Source: an uncultured Oscillospiraceae bacterium
GTDB lineage: Bacteria; Bacillota; Clostridia; Oscillospirales; Oscillospiraceae
Direction of reading: 5' to 3'
DNA length: 64,000 nucleotides
NCBI GenBank assembly: GCA_947626785.1
Contig: CANQTO010000001.1
Coordinates: 1-64,000, forward strand
Below are positions 49,742-58,218 of this stretch, piece after piece. Position 1 is the stretch's first letter. Every line of letters starts with the position of its first letter. The notes beneath the pieces were generated by a model that saw only the letters and a list, made by a program, of their open reading frames with translations, searched no databases and was not told the origin of the DNA. Both the position numbers and the translations under genes were made by a program.

Positions 49742-50849
49742 ACAGAAGAAACAGGAAGCAAAAGGCTGACAGCAAAATCAGCAGGGCCAGGTTTACCGCG
49801 CTGAACTCCAGCAGATAGCGGCCCGCGTGGGCGTGCTCGGAGTGGGAATAGAGCTTGAGGCTGATGAGGCTGGCGAGGCTGGCGATGGGGGTGCCCAGGC
49901 CGCCCACGTTGACGCCCAGCAGCAGGGCCCGGGCCTTGTCCGTAAAGCCCGAGAGCAGCAGCGCCGCGGGCACGTTGCTGATGACCTGGCTTGCCAGCAG
50001 GGAGACCAGGTACTCTTTCCCCGCCAGCAGGGCGCGGAGCAGCGCGTCCACCGCGCCGATCCGGGCCAGGTTCCCGGCAAAGATGAAGAAGGCCACAAAG
50101 GTCAGCAGCAGCATGAAGTCCGCCTTCAGCAGCATCTTCCGGTCGAAGATCAGCAGCGCCAGGACTACGCCCAGGAGCATCCAGGGCCAGGAGAGCAGGC
50201 GCAGCACCGTCAGCAGGCAGAGCAGGAAGAGCAGGCTGTAGAGCAGAAGGGGCTTTCGCTCCAGGCCCGGCTCCTCGCCCAGGAAAATGTGCAGCTTCGC
50301 CCCCGGCAGCAGCAGGCAGGCCCCGGCCGTCAGCAGCAGGGACAGCAGCCAGATGGGGAAGGTGGCGGACAGGAAGTCCCCGAAGCCTAAGTTAAAATAC
50401 GAATAGAGGTACAGATTCTGGGGGTTGCCCACCGGGGTCAGCATGCTGCCCAGGTTGGCGGCCACCGTCTGGAGCACCACGATGCGGATCAGGTCCTGTT
50501 TTCGGCCGGCCATGCCCAGCACCACCACCGCGAAGAGCACAAAGGTCAGCAGGGCCACGTCGTTTGTGATCAGCATAGCGCTGAAAAAGCAGAGGCAGAC
50601 CAGGGTCAGGCCGATGGCCCGGACGCTTTTGGCCCGCAGGCAGACCGTGTGGGCCAGGGCGGCGAAGAGCCCCGCCCTCCGCAGACCCGCCACCACCACC
50701 ATCAAAGCGTAGAGCAGGGCCAGGGTGCGCAGGTCCAGATAGCCCAGGTAGGCCCCGTCAGGGGGCACAAAACAACAGCTGAGCGCCGCGGCCAGCATCG
50801 AGATGAGCAAAACCGGCTCCCGCCGGATAAAGGAACGGACAGTGGCCAT
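49740..50849 (-). CDS. SLC13/ArsB-like ion transporter
   Basis: 369 residues, strongly hydrophobic, of the ion transporter superfamily that includes ArsB and the DASS/citrate carriers. Characteristic are SAMLITNDVALLTFVLF (about 88-104), the NLGSMLTPVGNPQNLYLY loop (about 131-148) with the helical hairpin, and ASQVISNVPAALLLSGF (about 288-304). It is slightly short for the family (usually 400-430). The substrate could be a dicarboxylate, arsenite or another anion. ATG at 50849 follows AAAAGGAG. An ArsC-like gene lies nearby but in a different transcript. Confidence 0.84.
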   Translation of the reverse strand: MATVRSFIRREPVLLISMLAAALSCCFVPPDGAYLGYLDLRTLALLYALMVVVAGLRRAGLFAALAHTVCLRAKSVRAIGLTLVCLCFFSAMLITNDVALLTFVLFAVVVLGMAGRKQDLIRIVVLQTVAANLGSMLTPVGNPQNLYLYSYFNLGFGDFLSATFPIWLLSLLLTAGACLLLPGAKLHIFLGEEPGLERKPLLLYSLLFLLCLLTVLRLLSWPWMLLGVVLALLIFDRKMLLKADFMLLLTFVAFFIFAGNLARIGAVDALLRALLAGKEYLVSLLASQVISNVPAALLLSGFTDKARALLLGVNVGGLGTPIASLASLISLKLYSHSEHAHAGRYLLEFSAVNLALLILLSAFCFLFLL

Positions 50850-50885
50850 CGTGTTTCTCCTTTTGAAAAGAAGCTTTGCGGAGGC

Positions 50886-50914
50886 ATTATAGTCCAAAGG
50901 GAGCGTTTTGTAAA
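50886..50914 (-). promoter_or_regulatory. Promoter for the SLC13/ArsB-like gene
   Basis: Minus strand: TTTACA (50914-50909), 17-base spacer, perfect TATAAT (50891-50886). Confidence 0.78.
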
Positions 50915-50920
50915 GAACAG

Positions 50921-50970
50921 AAAAACCGGCTGTGAAGAAGAACAAAAACTCTTCTTCACAGCCGGTTTCA
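50921..50970. terminator. Long perfect hairpin upstream of the carrier gene
   Basis: An 18-bp stem AAACCGGCTGTGAAGAAG/CTTCTTCACAGCCGGTTT (50923-50940 and 50951-50968), flanked by A-run and T-run, stops transcription arriving from either side. AGACTGTAGA follows at 50970-50979, as after the HPr hairpin, and the palindrome TCCTTATATAAGGA is at 50984-50997. Confidence 0.82.
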
Positions 50971-51007
50971 GACTGTAGACAAGTCCTTATATAAGGATTC
51001 ATGTGAA

Positions 51008-51165
51008 GGAAAAAGGTTTAAATCTGTTTATGAGGCAGCTTTGCCGCCTCATAAACACCCTAAGCCCGCCCAGGGGCGGGCTCTCGCGCCGACCAAACGG
51101 GGCAAAGCCCCTGCGATAAGCGCGAGTCCCTCAAATGCGAGCCCAGCGAAGCGGGTCGCATTTGA
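51008..51165. repeat. Intergenic structured repeat R2, copy 2
   Basis: The same four-hairpin unit as at 39748-39900 and in the same orientation. Hairpin I GTTTATGAGGC/GCCTCATAAAC shows a T:A to A:T swap relative to copy 1; hairpin II GCCCGCC/GGCGGGC replaces GCCGCAT/ATGCGGC with pairing kept; hairpins III and IV are nearly identical, with changes only in loops. It ends directly at the stop codon of the ArsC-like gene, so on the minus strand it is that gene's 3' region, finishing with hairpin I and a T-rich tail. Confidence 0.78.
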
Positions 51166-51166
51166 C

Positions 51167-51499
51167 TTATTTCCACTCTTTCCAGACCTCCGGGCAGTAG
51201 CCCACGGTGGCCTGCTTCCCGTTGCGCACGATGGGGGTCTTCAAAAGCTCCGGGGTCTCGTAGAGCTTTTCCAGCCGGGCCTCGTCGGAGGCCAGGTACT
51301 GGAACAGAGGATAGTCCTGATCCTTGGGGTCGGCCAGGGCTGTCAGGCCCACGGCGTTCTTCACGGAGCTCAGCTCCCCCCGGCTCATGCCAAAGCGCAG
51401 CACGTCCACATACTGGTATTTGACCCGGCGCTCCTTAAAATAGCGCTCGGCCTTTTTCGTGTCGAAGCACTTGGATTTGCCGAAAATCTGTATATTCAT
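51167..51499 (-). CDS. ArsC/Spx-like thioredoxin-fold protein
   Basis: 110 residues of the ArsC/Spx/YffB family. It starts NIQIFGKSKCFDTKK with a single active-site Cys11; the CxxC of Spx is absent, and the ArsC arginine triad is not evident. A K-T-P-I-V-R-N-G-K segment (about 87-95) matches the family P-I-x-R/K motif. It is therefore closer to the YffB/Spx-like redox group than to a proven arsenate reductase. ATG at 51499 lies 13 bases after the RNase J stop, so it is probably in the rpe-recR-rnj transcript. Confidence 0.83.
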   Translation of the reverse strand: MNIQIFGKSKCFDTKKAERYFKERRVKYQYVDVLRFGMSRGELSSVKNAVGLTALADPKDQDYPLFQYLASDEARLEKLYETPELLKTPIVRNGKQATVGYCPEVWKEWK

Positions 51500-51512
51500 G
51501 GCGTTCTCCGGC

Positions 51513-53171
51513 TCAGATCTCAGAGATAACGGGCAGGATCATGGGGTTGCGGCGGGTGTTCTTGTAGAGATAGCCGGAGAGATTGCTCTTGACCCGGCTC
51601 TTGATGGTGGACCACTCGGTGATCTTCTGGGCGGCGCAGGCCTCCACGGACTCCATGGCCACCCGCTTGAGCTCGTCCATCAGCTCCTCCGCTTCCTTCA
51701 CGTAGATGAAGCCCCGGGTGACGATCTCCGGCTCGGACAGCAGCTTGTGGTCATAGGAGGAGTAGGGCAGCACCACGACCACCATGCCGTCCTCCGCCAG
51801 GCGGTGCCGGTCGCGCATCACGACGCTGCCTACCTCGCCCACGCCGCTGCCGTCCAGCATGACGGCCCCGGCGGGGACAGATTCCTCGCACTTGATGCCC
51901 TTCTTGGTCAGCTCGATCACGCTGCCGTTTTCCGCGATGAGCACGTTTTTGGGCGCGACGCCCATGCTTTTCGCCAGCTCCGCGTGCTTGACCAGCATCC
52001 GGTATTCCCCATGGACGGGGATGAAGTACTTGGGCCGGACCAAGGCCAGCATCATCTTGTGCTCCTCCTGGCAGGCGTGGCCGGACACGTGCAGCTCGGT
52101 GTTCCGATCGTAGATGACCTCCGCGCCCTTGTGGAACAGCTCGTCGATGACCCGGCTGATCATGTTCTCGTTGCCGGGGATGGCCGAGGCAGAGATGATC
52201 ACCCGGTCGCCCGCACCCACGTTGACCTGTTTGTGCTCGGAGAAGGCCATCCGGTACAGGGCGGACATGGTCTCCCCCTGGCTGCCGGTGGAGATGACCA
52301 CCACCTGGTTCCGGGGCAGGCTGTTGACCTTCTCGATCTCCACCATCACGTTGTCCGGAATGTCCATATAGCCCAGCACCCGGGACACCCGCAGGATGTT
52401 CTCCATGCTGCGCCCGGTGATGGCCACCTTGCGCTTGTACTTGGCGGCCACGTTGATGATCTGCTGGAGCCGGTGGACGTTGGAGGCGAAGGTGGTGATG
52501 ATGATGCGCTTGTCGCAGCCCATGAAGAGCTTGTCAAAGCTCTCGCCCACCTTCCGCTCCGAGGCGGAGTGGCCGGGCCGCTCCACATTGGTGGAGTCGC
52601 TGAGCATGGCCAGGACCCCCTCGTTGCCCAGCTGGCCGAAGCGGGTCAGGTCGATCATGCCCCCGGAGATGGGGGTCACGTCGATCTTGAAGTCCCCGGT
52701 GTGGATGATGGTGCCCAGGGGGGTGCCGATGGCCAGGGCCACCGAGTCGGGGATGCTGTGGTTGACATGGATGAATTCAACGGTAAAGCAGCCCAGGCGG
52801 AAGCTGGAGCCGGTCTTCTTGGTGAAGATCTGGCTGTTGTACAGCAGCTCGTGCTCCTCCAGCTTCAGCTCCACCAGCGCCGCGGTCAGAGGCGTGGTGT
52901 AGATGGGCACGTCCAATTCCTTCAGAAGATAGGGCACGCCGCCGATATGGTCCTCGTGCCCGTGGGTGAGGATGAGGCCCCGCACCCGATTGGCGTTGCT
53001 CCGCAGATAGCTGATGTCCGGCAGGACGATATCCACGCCGTACATCTCCTCATCCGGGAAGCCCATGCCGCAGTCGATGACGATGATGTCGCTGCCGCAC
53101 TCGATGGCGGTCATGTTCTTGCCGATCTCCCCGAGACCGCCAAGAGGGATAATTTTCACTTTAGAAATCAT
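51513..53171 (-). CDS. rnj: Ribonuclease J
   Basis: 552 residues. RNase J is a metallo-beta-lactamase/beta-CASP ribonuclease with 5'-3' exo- and endonuclease activity, central to mRNA turnover in Gram-positives. The metal motif HGHEDH is at 70-75, followed by HTGDFK, the beta-CASP region (TTFASNVHRLQQII), SGHA and IPVHGEYRML. Only one rnj is in this window. A 123-base spacer to recR includes a possible -10 box (TATACT on minus, 53268-53263) and a GC hairpin in the leader, so it may also have its own promoter. Confidence 0.97.
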   Translation of the reverse strand: MISKVKIIPLGGLGEIGKNMTAIECGSDIIVIDCGMGFPDEEMYGVDIVLPDISYLRSNANRVRGLILTHGHEDHIGGVPYLLKELDVPIYTTPLTAALVELKLEEHELLYNSQIFTKKTGSSFRLGCFTVEFIHVNHSIPDSVALAIGTPLGTIIHTGDFKIDVTPISGGMIDLTRFGQLGNEGVLAMLSDSTNVERPGHSASERKVGESFDKLFMGCDKRIIITTFASNVHRLQQIINVAAKYKRKVAITGRSMENILRVSRVLGYMDIPDNVMVEIEKVNSLPRNQVVVISTGSQGETMSALYRMAFSEHKQVNVGAGDRVIISASAIPGNENMISRVIDELFHKGAEVIYDRNTELHVSGHACQEEHKMMLALVRPKYFIPVHGEYRMLVKHAELAKSMGVAPKNVLIAENGSVIELTKKGIKCEESVPAGAVMLDGSGVGEVGSVVMRDRHRLAEDGMVVVVLPYSSYDHKLLSEPEIVTRGFIYVKEAEELMDELKRVAMESVEACAAQKITEWSTIKSRVKSNLSGYLYKNTRRNPMILPVISEI

Positions 53172-53294
53172 ATGGTCTCCATTTCAAATTAAGTTCCTAT
53201 GTAGCCCGGCCTCTCACGCCGGGGCATAGCGGCATCTGGCCCTGCCGCAGGGCGCGTATGGTAGTATAACCCAATGTTGGTGATTTTAGCCCGG

Positions 53295-53894
53295 TCACAT
53301 CTCTGTGCGGCCCTCCAGGGCCCGGGTCAGCGTGGCGTCGTCGGCAAATTCCAGATTGGAGCCCACCGGGATGCCGTAGGCCAGGCGGCTGACCTTGACG
53401 CCGAAGGGCTTGAGCAGCCGGGAGATGTACATGGCGGTGGCCTCGCCCTCCGTGTCCGGGTTCGTGGCCATGATGATCTCCTCCACGCCCTCCTGGGCCG
53501 CCCGGACCAGCAGCTCCTTGATCTTCAGGTCGTCCGGTCCCACATGGTTCATGGGCGAGAGCACGCCGTGGAGCACGTGATAGGTGCCGTTATACTCCCG
53601 GCTGCGCTCGATGCTCAGCACGTCCCGGGGCTCGGAGACTACGCAGATGGTCCCCTGATCCCGCCGGTCGCTGGCGCAGATGGGGCAGATCTCCTCCTCG
53701 GTCAGGTTCTGACAGACCTTGCAGCAGCGGACGCTGCGCCGGGCCTGGGTGATGGCGCCGGCAAAGGCCAGGGCCTCCGGCTCCGGCAGGGACAGCACGT
53801 GAAAGGCCAGCCGCTGGGCGCTCTTGCGGCCAATGCCCGGCAGGGAAGCGAACTTGTCGATCAGGTTTTCCAGGGATGCGGGGAAAAAGGCCAT
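53295..53894 (-). CDS. recR: Recombination protein RecR
   Basis: 199 residues, standard length. RecR with RecO helps load RecA at gaps. The helix-hairpin-helix LPGIGRKSAQRLAFH (about 18-32), the C4 zinc finger (C-x2-C ... C-x2-C, about 56-72) and the Toprim region (CVVSEPRDVLSIE ... MATNPDTEGEATAMYI) are present. It is usually cotranscribed with dnaX and a YbaB gene, but neither is here; it follows rpe by 29 bases. recO is at 16.4 kb in this window. Confidence 0.96.
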   Translation of the reverse strand: MAFFPASLENLIDKFASLPGIGRKSAQRLAFHVLSLPEPEALAFAGAITQARRSVRCCKVCQNLTEEEICPICASDRRDQGTICVVSEPRDVLSIERSREYNGTYHVLHGVLSPMNHVGPDDLKIKELLVRAAQEGVEEIIMATNPDTEGEATAMYISRLLKPFGVKVSRLAYGIPVGSNLEFADDATLTRALEGRTEM

Positions 53895-53923
53895 AACTTC
53901 TACCTCTTCTTAAGGATCGCTTT

Positions 53924-54577
53924 TCAAGCGCCGCGCAGGGCGCGGATGGCGGCCCGCCGGTCGGCGGCGCCGAAGACGGCACTGCCCGACACCAGTACGT
54001 TGGCGCCGGCGGCCTTGGCCAGGGCGGCGGTGCTGGGAGTGATCCCGCCGTCCACCTCCAGCTCGCAGGCCGGGTTCAGACGCTCGATCCGCTCCCGGAC
54101 GGCGGCGATCTTGGGCAGCTGGTCCAGCATGAAGCTCTGCCCGCCGGAGCCGGGCTCTACGGTCATCACCAGGATCAGATCGATCAGCGGCAGGAAGGGT
54201 TCGATCGCCTCGGCCCCGGTGGCCGGTTTCAGGGTCACCCCCGCCTTCTTGCCCAGGGCCTTCACTGCCTCGATGGCTTTGAGCAGCTCCTCCGTACTGC
54301 CGGCCTCCACGTGGACGTTTACCAGGTCCGCCCCGGCCTGACAGAAGCGCTCGACATAGCGCCCCGGCCGTTCGATCATCAGATGCACGTCCAGAAACAG
54401 ATCGGTGGCCCGGCGCAGGGACTGGAGCACCGGCAGGCCGAAGGAAATGTTGGGCACAAAGCAGCCGTCCATCACGTCAAAGTGGATATAGTCCGCCCCG
54501 GCGGCCCTTACGTCGTCTACCTCCTGTCCCAGTCTGGCAAAGTCGGCGGCTAAGATGGAGGGGGCGATCTTCAGCAT
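53924..54577 (-). CDS. rpe: Ribulose-phosphate 3-epimerase
   Basis: 217 residues, a TIM-barrel enzyme that interconverts ribulose 5-phosphate and xylulose 5-phosphate in the pentose phosphate pathway. The first signature APSILAADFARLG, the metal-binding IHFDVMDGCFVPNISFG (about 31-47), HLMIE (about 65-69) and the phosphate loop VDGGITPSTAALAKAAGANVLVSGS region are intact. It has AAGGAG before ATG 54577 and its own promoter. Confidence 0.97.
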   Translation of the reverse strand: MLKIAPSILAADFARLGQEVDDVRAAGADYIHFDVMDGCFVPNISFGLPVLQSLRRATDLFLDVHLMIERPGRYVERFCQAGADLVNVHVEAGSTEELLKAIEAVKALGKKAGVTLKPATGAEAIEPFLPLIDLILVMTVEPGSGGQSFMLDQLPKIAAVRERIERLNPACELEVDGGITPSTAALAKAAGANVLVSGSAVFGAADRRAAIRALRGA

Positions 54578-54617
54578 GGCGCAGCTCCTTTCCGTTTCCC
54601 GGTTGACATGTTGGCCT

Positions 54618-54647
54618 ATTATACACCAAACCTACTTTGATTTGCAA
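54618..54647 (-). promoter_or_regulatory. Promoter for rpe
   Basis: Minus strand: TTGCAA (54647-54642), 18-base spacer, perfect TATAAT (54623-54618). Confidence 0.72.
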
Positions 54648-54652
54648 TACTC

Positions 54653-54681
54653 TTGACGCCAACATTATTTCGATATAAAAT
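54653..54681 (+). promoter_or_regulatory. Promoter for the xpaC-telA cluster
   Basis: TTGACG (54653-54658), 17-base spacer, TAAAAT (54676-54681); its -35 box lies only six bases from the -35 box of the divergent rpe promoter. Confidence 0.72.
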
Positions 54682-54737
54682 ACAATTTAATGAAGCAGTT
54701 CCCCGCGCGGGAAGCTGCAGAACTGGAGGACGCCGCC

Positions 54738-55451
54738 TTGTCAAGAAACAGAAACGGGCATTCCGGGCCCGGCCCTATATACAGCTTTGCTCTCATGTGG
54801 ATCCTGCTCTCTGCTCTCTTGCCCATGTACCGGCTCTGGGCCATCCTCGTTGCCGCGGCCGCGTCCGGCGCCGTGGCCTTCCTGCTGGGCCGCCGCTCGG
54901 CCAAGAAGGAGCAGGCCGCCCGGGAGAAAGCGCAGAAGGAGGAGGCCGCCCGCCGGGAGGAGGTCAAGAAGCCGGCCGAGACCCCGGCCAAGAGCTACGG
55001 GCCGGAGATCGACCCCATTATCCAGGAGGGGAACCGGGCCCTCAGCGAGATGGGGCGGCTCTACATGTCCATCCGGGACACGGAGGTGCGCGGAAAGATC
55101 AACGAGATCATGCGCATCACGGACAAGATCGTCCAGGACGCCATCGCCGACCCCTCGGATATCCCCCAGATCAAGAAGTTCCTCAACTACTATCTGCCCA
55201 CCACCATCAAACTGCTCAACGCCTATGACCGGATGAGCTCCCAGGGCATCCAGGGGGAGAATCTGGACAAGAGCATGAACAGCATCAACGAGATGCTGGA
55301 CACGGCCATCGAGGCCTATAAGAAGCGGCTGGACTCCCTCTTTGCCAACCAGGCCCTGGATATCGAGACGGACATTCAGGTGATGAACACCATGCTGGCC
55401 CGGGAGGGCCTGTCCGGCGAGAAGGATTTTGATATCAAAGAACAAGCATAA
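54738..55451 (+). CDS. XpaC-like membrane protein
   Basis: 237 residues. Two adjacent hydrophobic helices near the N-terminus (about 17-54) precede a charged linker and a helical cytoplasmic domain with YGPEIDPIIQEGNRALSEMGRLYMSI. This matches the XpaC family (named after indolyl-phosphate hydrolysis), usually found directly before telA. The function is unknown. TTG at 54738 is preferred because GGAGG sits eight bases ahead; an in-frame ATG at 54690 would lie at the predicted transcript start and have no leader. telA follows at once. Confidence 0.8.
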   Translation: MSRNRNGHSGPGPIYSFALMWILLSALLPMYRLWAILVAAAASGAVAFLLGRRSAKKEQAAREKAQKEEAARREEVKKPAETPAKSYGPEIDPIIQEGNRALSEMGRLYMSIRDTEVRGKINEIMRITDKIVQDAIADPSDIPQIKKFLNYYLPTTIKLLNAYDRMSSQGIQGENLDKSMNSINEMLDTAIEAYKKRLDSLFANQALDIETDIQVMNTMLAREGLSGEKDFDIKEQA

Positions 55452-55478
55452 ATGAAAAATAAGGAAGGTAAACGCGCT

Positions 55479-56615
55479 ATGAACGAAGGCAGTTATATCC
55501 CCTCTCTCACCCTGGAGCCCACGCAGGCCGCCGCCGCGGCGGAGGCCAAGCCCGCCGAAGAGGCGGCCCCGGTCGAAAAGCTGGACCTGAGCAGCCTGTC
55601 TCCCGCCGAGCAGGCCGCCGTCCGGGACTTCTCCGAGAAGATCGACATCCTCAACTCCGAGCAGGTCATGAACTACGGCAGCAACGCCCAGAAGAATATC
55701 TCCGAGTTCTCCGACGCCGCCCTCAACAGCGTGCGCACCAAGGACCTGGGACAGGTGGGCGGCATGCTCTCCGACCTGGTGGTGGAGCTGCAAGGCCTGA
55801 ACTTTGATGCGGAGGAGAAAAAGGGCTTTCTCGGCTTTTTCAAGAAGGCCCAGAACAGCATCGCGGAGCTGAAGGCCCAGTATGACAAGGCCGAGGTCAA
55901 TGTGGACAAGATCGTGGAGGCCCTGGAGAACCATGAGGTGGTGCTCATGAAGGACATCACCATGATGGACAAGATGTACGAGCGCAACCAGGAGTACATG
56001 AAGGAGCTGACCATGTACATCCTGGCCGGCAAGCTGAAGATCGAGCAGCTGCGCAGCGTGGAGCTGCCCAAGCTGGTGGCCAAGGCCAACGAGACCGGCC
56101 TGCCGGAGGACGCCCAGGCCGCCAACGACTTTGCCAATATGATCGGCCGCTTCGAGAAAAAGATCTACGACCTGGAGCTGACCCGGACCATCTCCGTGCA
56201 GATGGCCCCCCAGATCCGCCTGGTCCAGAACAACGACCAGCTCATGGCCGAGAAGATCCGCTCCTCCATCGTCAACACCATCCCACTCTGGAAGAGCCAG
56301 ATGGTCCTGGCCCTGTCCCTGCACCACTCCGAGCAGGCCATGCAGGCCCAGCGGGAGGTCACGGATGTGACTAACCAGCTGCTCATGAAGAACGCCCAGG
56401 CCCTGCACCAGGGCAGCGTGGGCGTTGCCAAGGAGGCCGAGCGGGGCATCGTGGACATGGAGACTCTCCGGAAGACCAACGAGGAGCTCATCGCCACCCT
56501 GGACGAGGTGCGCCAGATCCAGGACGAGGGCCGCACGCGCCGGGCCCAGGCCGAGGAGGAGCTGGGCCGCATCGAGGGCGAGCTGAAGCGGAAGCTGCTG
56601 GATATGCGGGGCTGA
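55479..56615 (+). CDS. TelA/KlaA family toxic-anion resistance protein
   Basis: 378 residues, almost entirely helical. TelA proteins were found through tellurite resistance, but chromosomal copies next to xpaC are tied to envelope stress and antimicrobial resilience. Conserved are LSPAEQAAVRDFSEKID (about 40-56), MMDKMYERNQEYMKELTMYILAGKLKIE and the later QMAPQIRLVQNNDQLMAEKI (about 243-262). ATG at 55479 follows GGAAGGT; an earlier in-frame ATG at 55452 has no ribosome binding site. Confidence 0.88.
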   Translation: MNEGSYIPSLTLEPTQAAAAAEAKPAEEAAPVEKLDLSSLSPAEQAAVRDFSEKIDILNSEQVMNYGSNAQKNISEFSDAALNSVRTKDLGQVGGMLSDLVVELQGLNFDAEEKKGFLGFFKKAQNSIAELKAQYDKAEVNVDKIVEALENHEVVLMKDITMMDKMYERNQEYMKELTMYILAGKLKIEQLRSVELPKLVAKANETGLPEDAQAANDFANMIGRFEKKIYDLELTRTISVQMAPQIRLVQNNDQLMAEKIRSSIVNTIPLWKSQMVLALSLHHSEQAMQAQREVTDVTNQLLMKNAQALHQGSVGVAKEAERGIVDMETLRKTNEELIATLDEVRQIQDEGRTRRAQAEEELGRIEGELKRKLLDMRG

Positions 56616-56640
56616 GGCTTTTTAACTGAGGAAACTAGCT

Positions 56641-57213
56641 ATGAGATTTTTCCGCAAAAGATCCACCGCGGTCGTGCTGACAGTCATCGCCGTTGTGGCC
56701 TCCACGCTGCTGTCCGTGGACGTGAAGTTTGGGGACCGGGTGCGGCAGGTGACCGACAGCTTCTATACCCAGTCCGCGGACATGGAGGAGAGCGGCGTCT
56801 ACCGGAGCATCGGCTCCCACCTGAACAACCTCTGCTCCTATGCCGACGGCCTGGTCACCATCGCCGACAACTACGGCCTGGACACCGAGGATGTGGATTG
56901 GGATTCGGACAGCCTGAAATATGCCCAGTCCTACTCGGACGAGGATATCTCCTACGTGTACTATTGCTACAGCGAGCTGTGCTCCTCGGTGGACAAGCTG
57001 GTCGACCAGCTCCGCCGGACAGAGCTCAACGAGCGGGACAGTTCCGGCGTGGAGCAGTATGTCAGCTCCATCTCCGGGGCCCGGACCGCCGTGGAGACCG
57101 CCGCCGTGGCCTACAACGATTCTGTGCGCGCCTTTAGGCGGGAGTACGACCGCTTTCCGACGGATCTCCTGGCGGATCTGGCGGGCGTGAACATGCCGGA
57201 GTATTTCAGTTAA
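56641..57213 (+). CDS. LemA-like secreted or anchored protein
   Basis: 190 residues. An N-terminal signal anchor (about 8-25) is followed by a helical domain that begins DRVRQVTDSFYTQ and ends FRREYDRFPTDLLADLAGV, a LemA-type C-terminus (Y-N-x-R-x-F-P pattern, here degenerate). Acidic DEDVDWDSD repeats occur in the middle. LemA proteins have a membrane-facing helix bundle of unknown function and often accompany TPM-domain proteins, as here: the TPM gene begins 13 bases downstream. Confidence 0.75.
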   Translation: MRFFRKRSTAVVLTVIAVVASTLLSVDVKFGDRVRQVTDSFYTQSADMEESGVYRSIGSHLNNLCSYADGLVTIADNYGLDTEDVDWDSDSLKYAQSYSDEDISYVYYCYSELCSSVDKLVDQLRRTELNERDSSGVEQYVSSISGARTAVETAAVAYNDSVRAFRREYDRFPTDLLADLAGVNMPEYFS

Positions 57214-57226
57214 GGGGTTGGCAGCT

Positions 57227-58180
57227 ATGAAAAAGAGCAGAGCAAAAAAGCTCCTGCCGGCCCTGGCGCTGTTCCTGGCTTTGCTTGTCAGCCTGGCCCC
57301 CTCCGCCTCCGCTCTGGTGGAGCAGAGCGAGAGCTTTTACGTGGCGGACTACGCCAACGTCCTCTCGGACAGCGTGGAGCAGACCATCGTGGACTGCAAC
57401 GGCCAGCTGGAGAGCCTGTGTGACGGGGCCCAGATCGTGGTCGTGACCGTGGACTACCTGGACGGCATGTACGCCGACGACTACGCCTATGAGCTCTTCA
57501 ACGACTGGGGCGTGGGCTCGGCGGAGAAAAACAACGGCATGCTCCTGCTCCTGGGCGTCCAGGAGGGGAAGGCCTGGCTGGCCTATGGCCTGGGGCTGGA
57601 CCTGGACAGCAGCTGGGCGGACGAGATGCTTGAACGGTATTTTTGGGACGCCTTTGACCGGGGCGACTATGAGGGCGCCGTGAACGATCTGTTTACCGGC
57701 CTTGTGGGCTGGTACGAACAGAGTTATAACGCGGATTTGACCGGCGCCTCCATAAGTGCCGGCAGGGGACCGGCCTATAATACCGCTCCGGCGGCAGAAG
57801 AAGGGCACAGCCTGGGCCTTATCAGTGTGATCATCGTGATCGTTGTGCTCCTGATCCTCTTCTCCGTCATCCGTTCCCTGTTCCGGCCCCTTAGCTGGTT
57901 CCGGCCCCGGTACCGGCGCGCGCCGCCCCCGCCTCCACCGCCCTACGGCGGGCCCTATCGCCGCAGGCAGCCGCCCCCGCCGCCCCCTTACGGCGGCGCT
58001 CCCCGGCGGCCCTCTGCGCCGCCAAGGTCCAGCCGGCCTCCGTCCAGACCCTCTACCCCTCCGAGGAGCGGCCTTGGCGGCTCCGGAAGGGGAGGGCGTC
58101 CCGGCGGTTCCTCCGGCGGCTTCCGGCCCAGCGGCCGGGGCGGCGGAGGCTTCTCCGGAGGCGGCGGCGGACGCCGCTGA
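57227..58180 (+). CDS. TPM-domain membrane protein with Pro/Gly-rich tail
   Basis: 317 residues. A signal peptide (about 1-29, ending ASA), an extracytoplasmic TPM (DUF477) domain (about 36-165, with FYVADYANVLS, NNGMLLLLGVQEGKAWLAYG), one membrane helix (about 196-216) and a cytoplasmic tail of 95 residues that is extremely low-complexity: runs of seven and six prolines with YGG, Arg/Ser/Pro repeats, then Gly-rich segments ending GGGGGRR. The tail is probably disordered; similar Gly-rich ends occur in this family but rarely with such Pro blocks. ATG at 57227 follows AAGGGG. Confidence 0.85.
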   Translation: MKKSRAKKLLPALALFLALLVSLAPSASALVEQSESFYVADYANVLSDSVEQTIVDCNGQLESLCDGAQIVVVTVDYLDGMYADDYAYELFNDWGVGSAEKNNGMLLLLGVQEGKAWLAYGLGLDLDSSWADEMLERYFWDAFDRGDYEGAVNDLFTGLVGWYEQSYNADLTGASISAGRGPAYNTAPAAEEGHSLGLISVIIVIVVLLILFSVIRSLFRPLSWFRPRYRRAPPPPPPPYGGPYRRRQPPPPPPYGGAPRRPSAPPRSSRPPSRPSTPPRSGLGGSGRGGRPGGSSGGFRPSGRGGGGFSGGGGGRR

Positions 58181-58218
58181 GCATGTATCCTATTATAAAC
58201 ACTGCGAGGTAAAGAAAG

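Noticed and set aside
51167..51499. Arsenic resistance pair (ArsC-like protein with the ArsB-like carrier)
   Set aside because: The genes are in separate transcripts, the ArsC arginine triad is not visible, no ArsR regulator is present, and the carrier fits SLC13 equally well.
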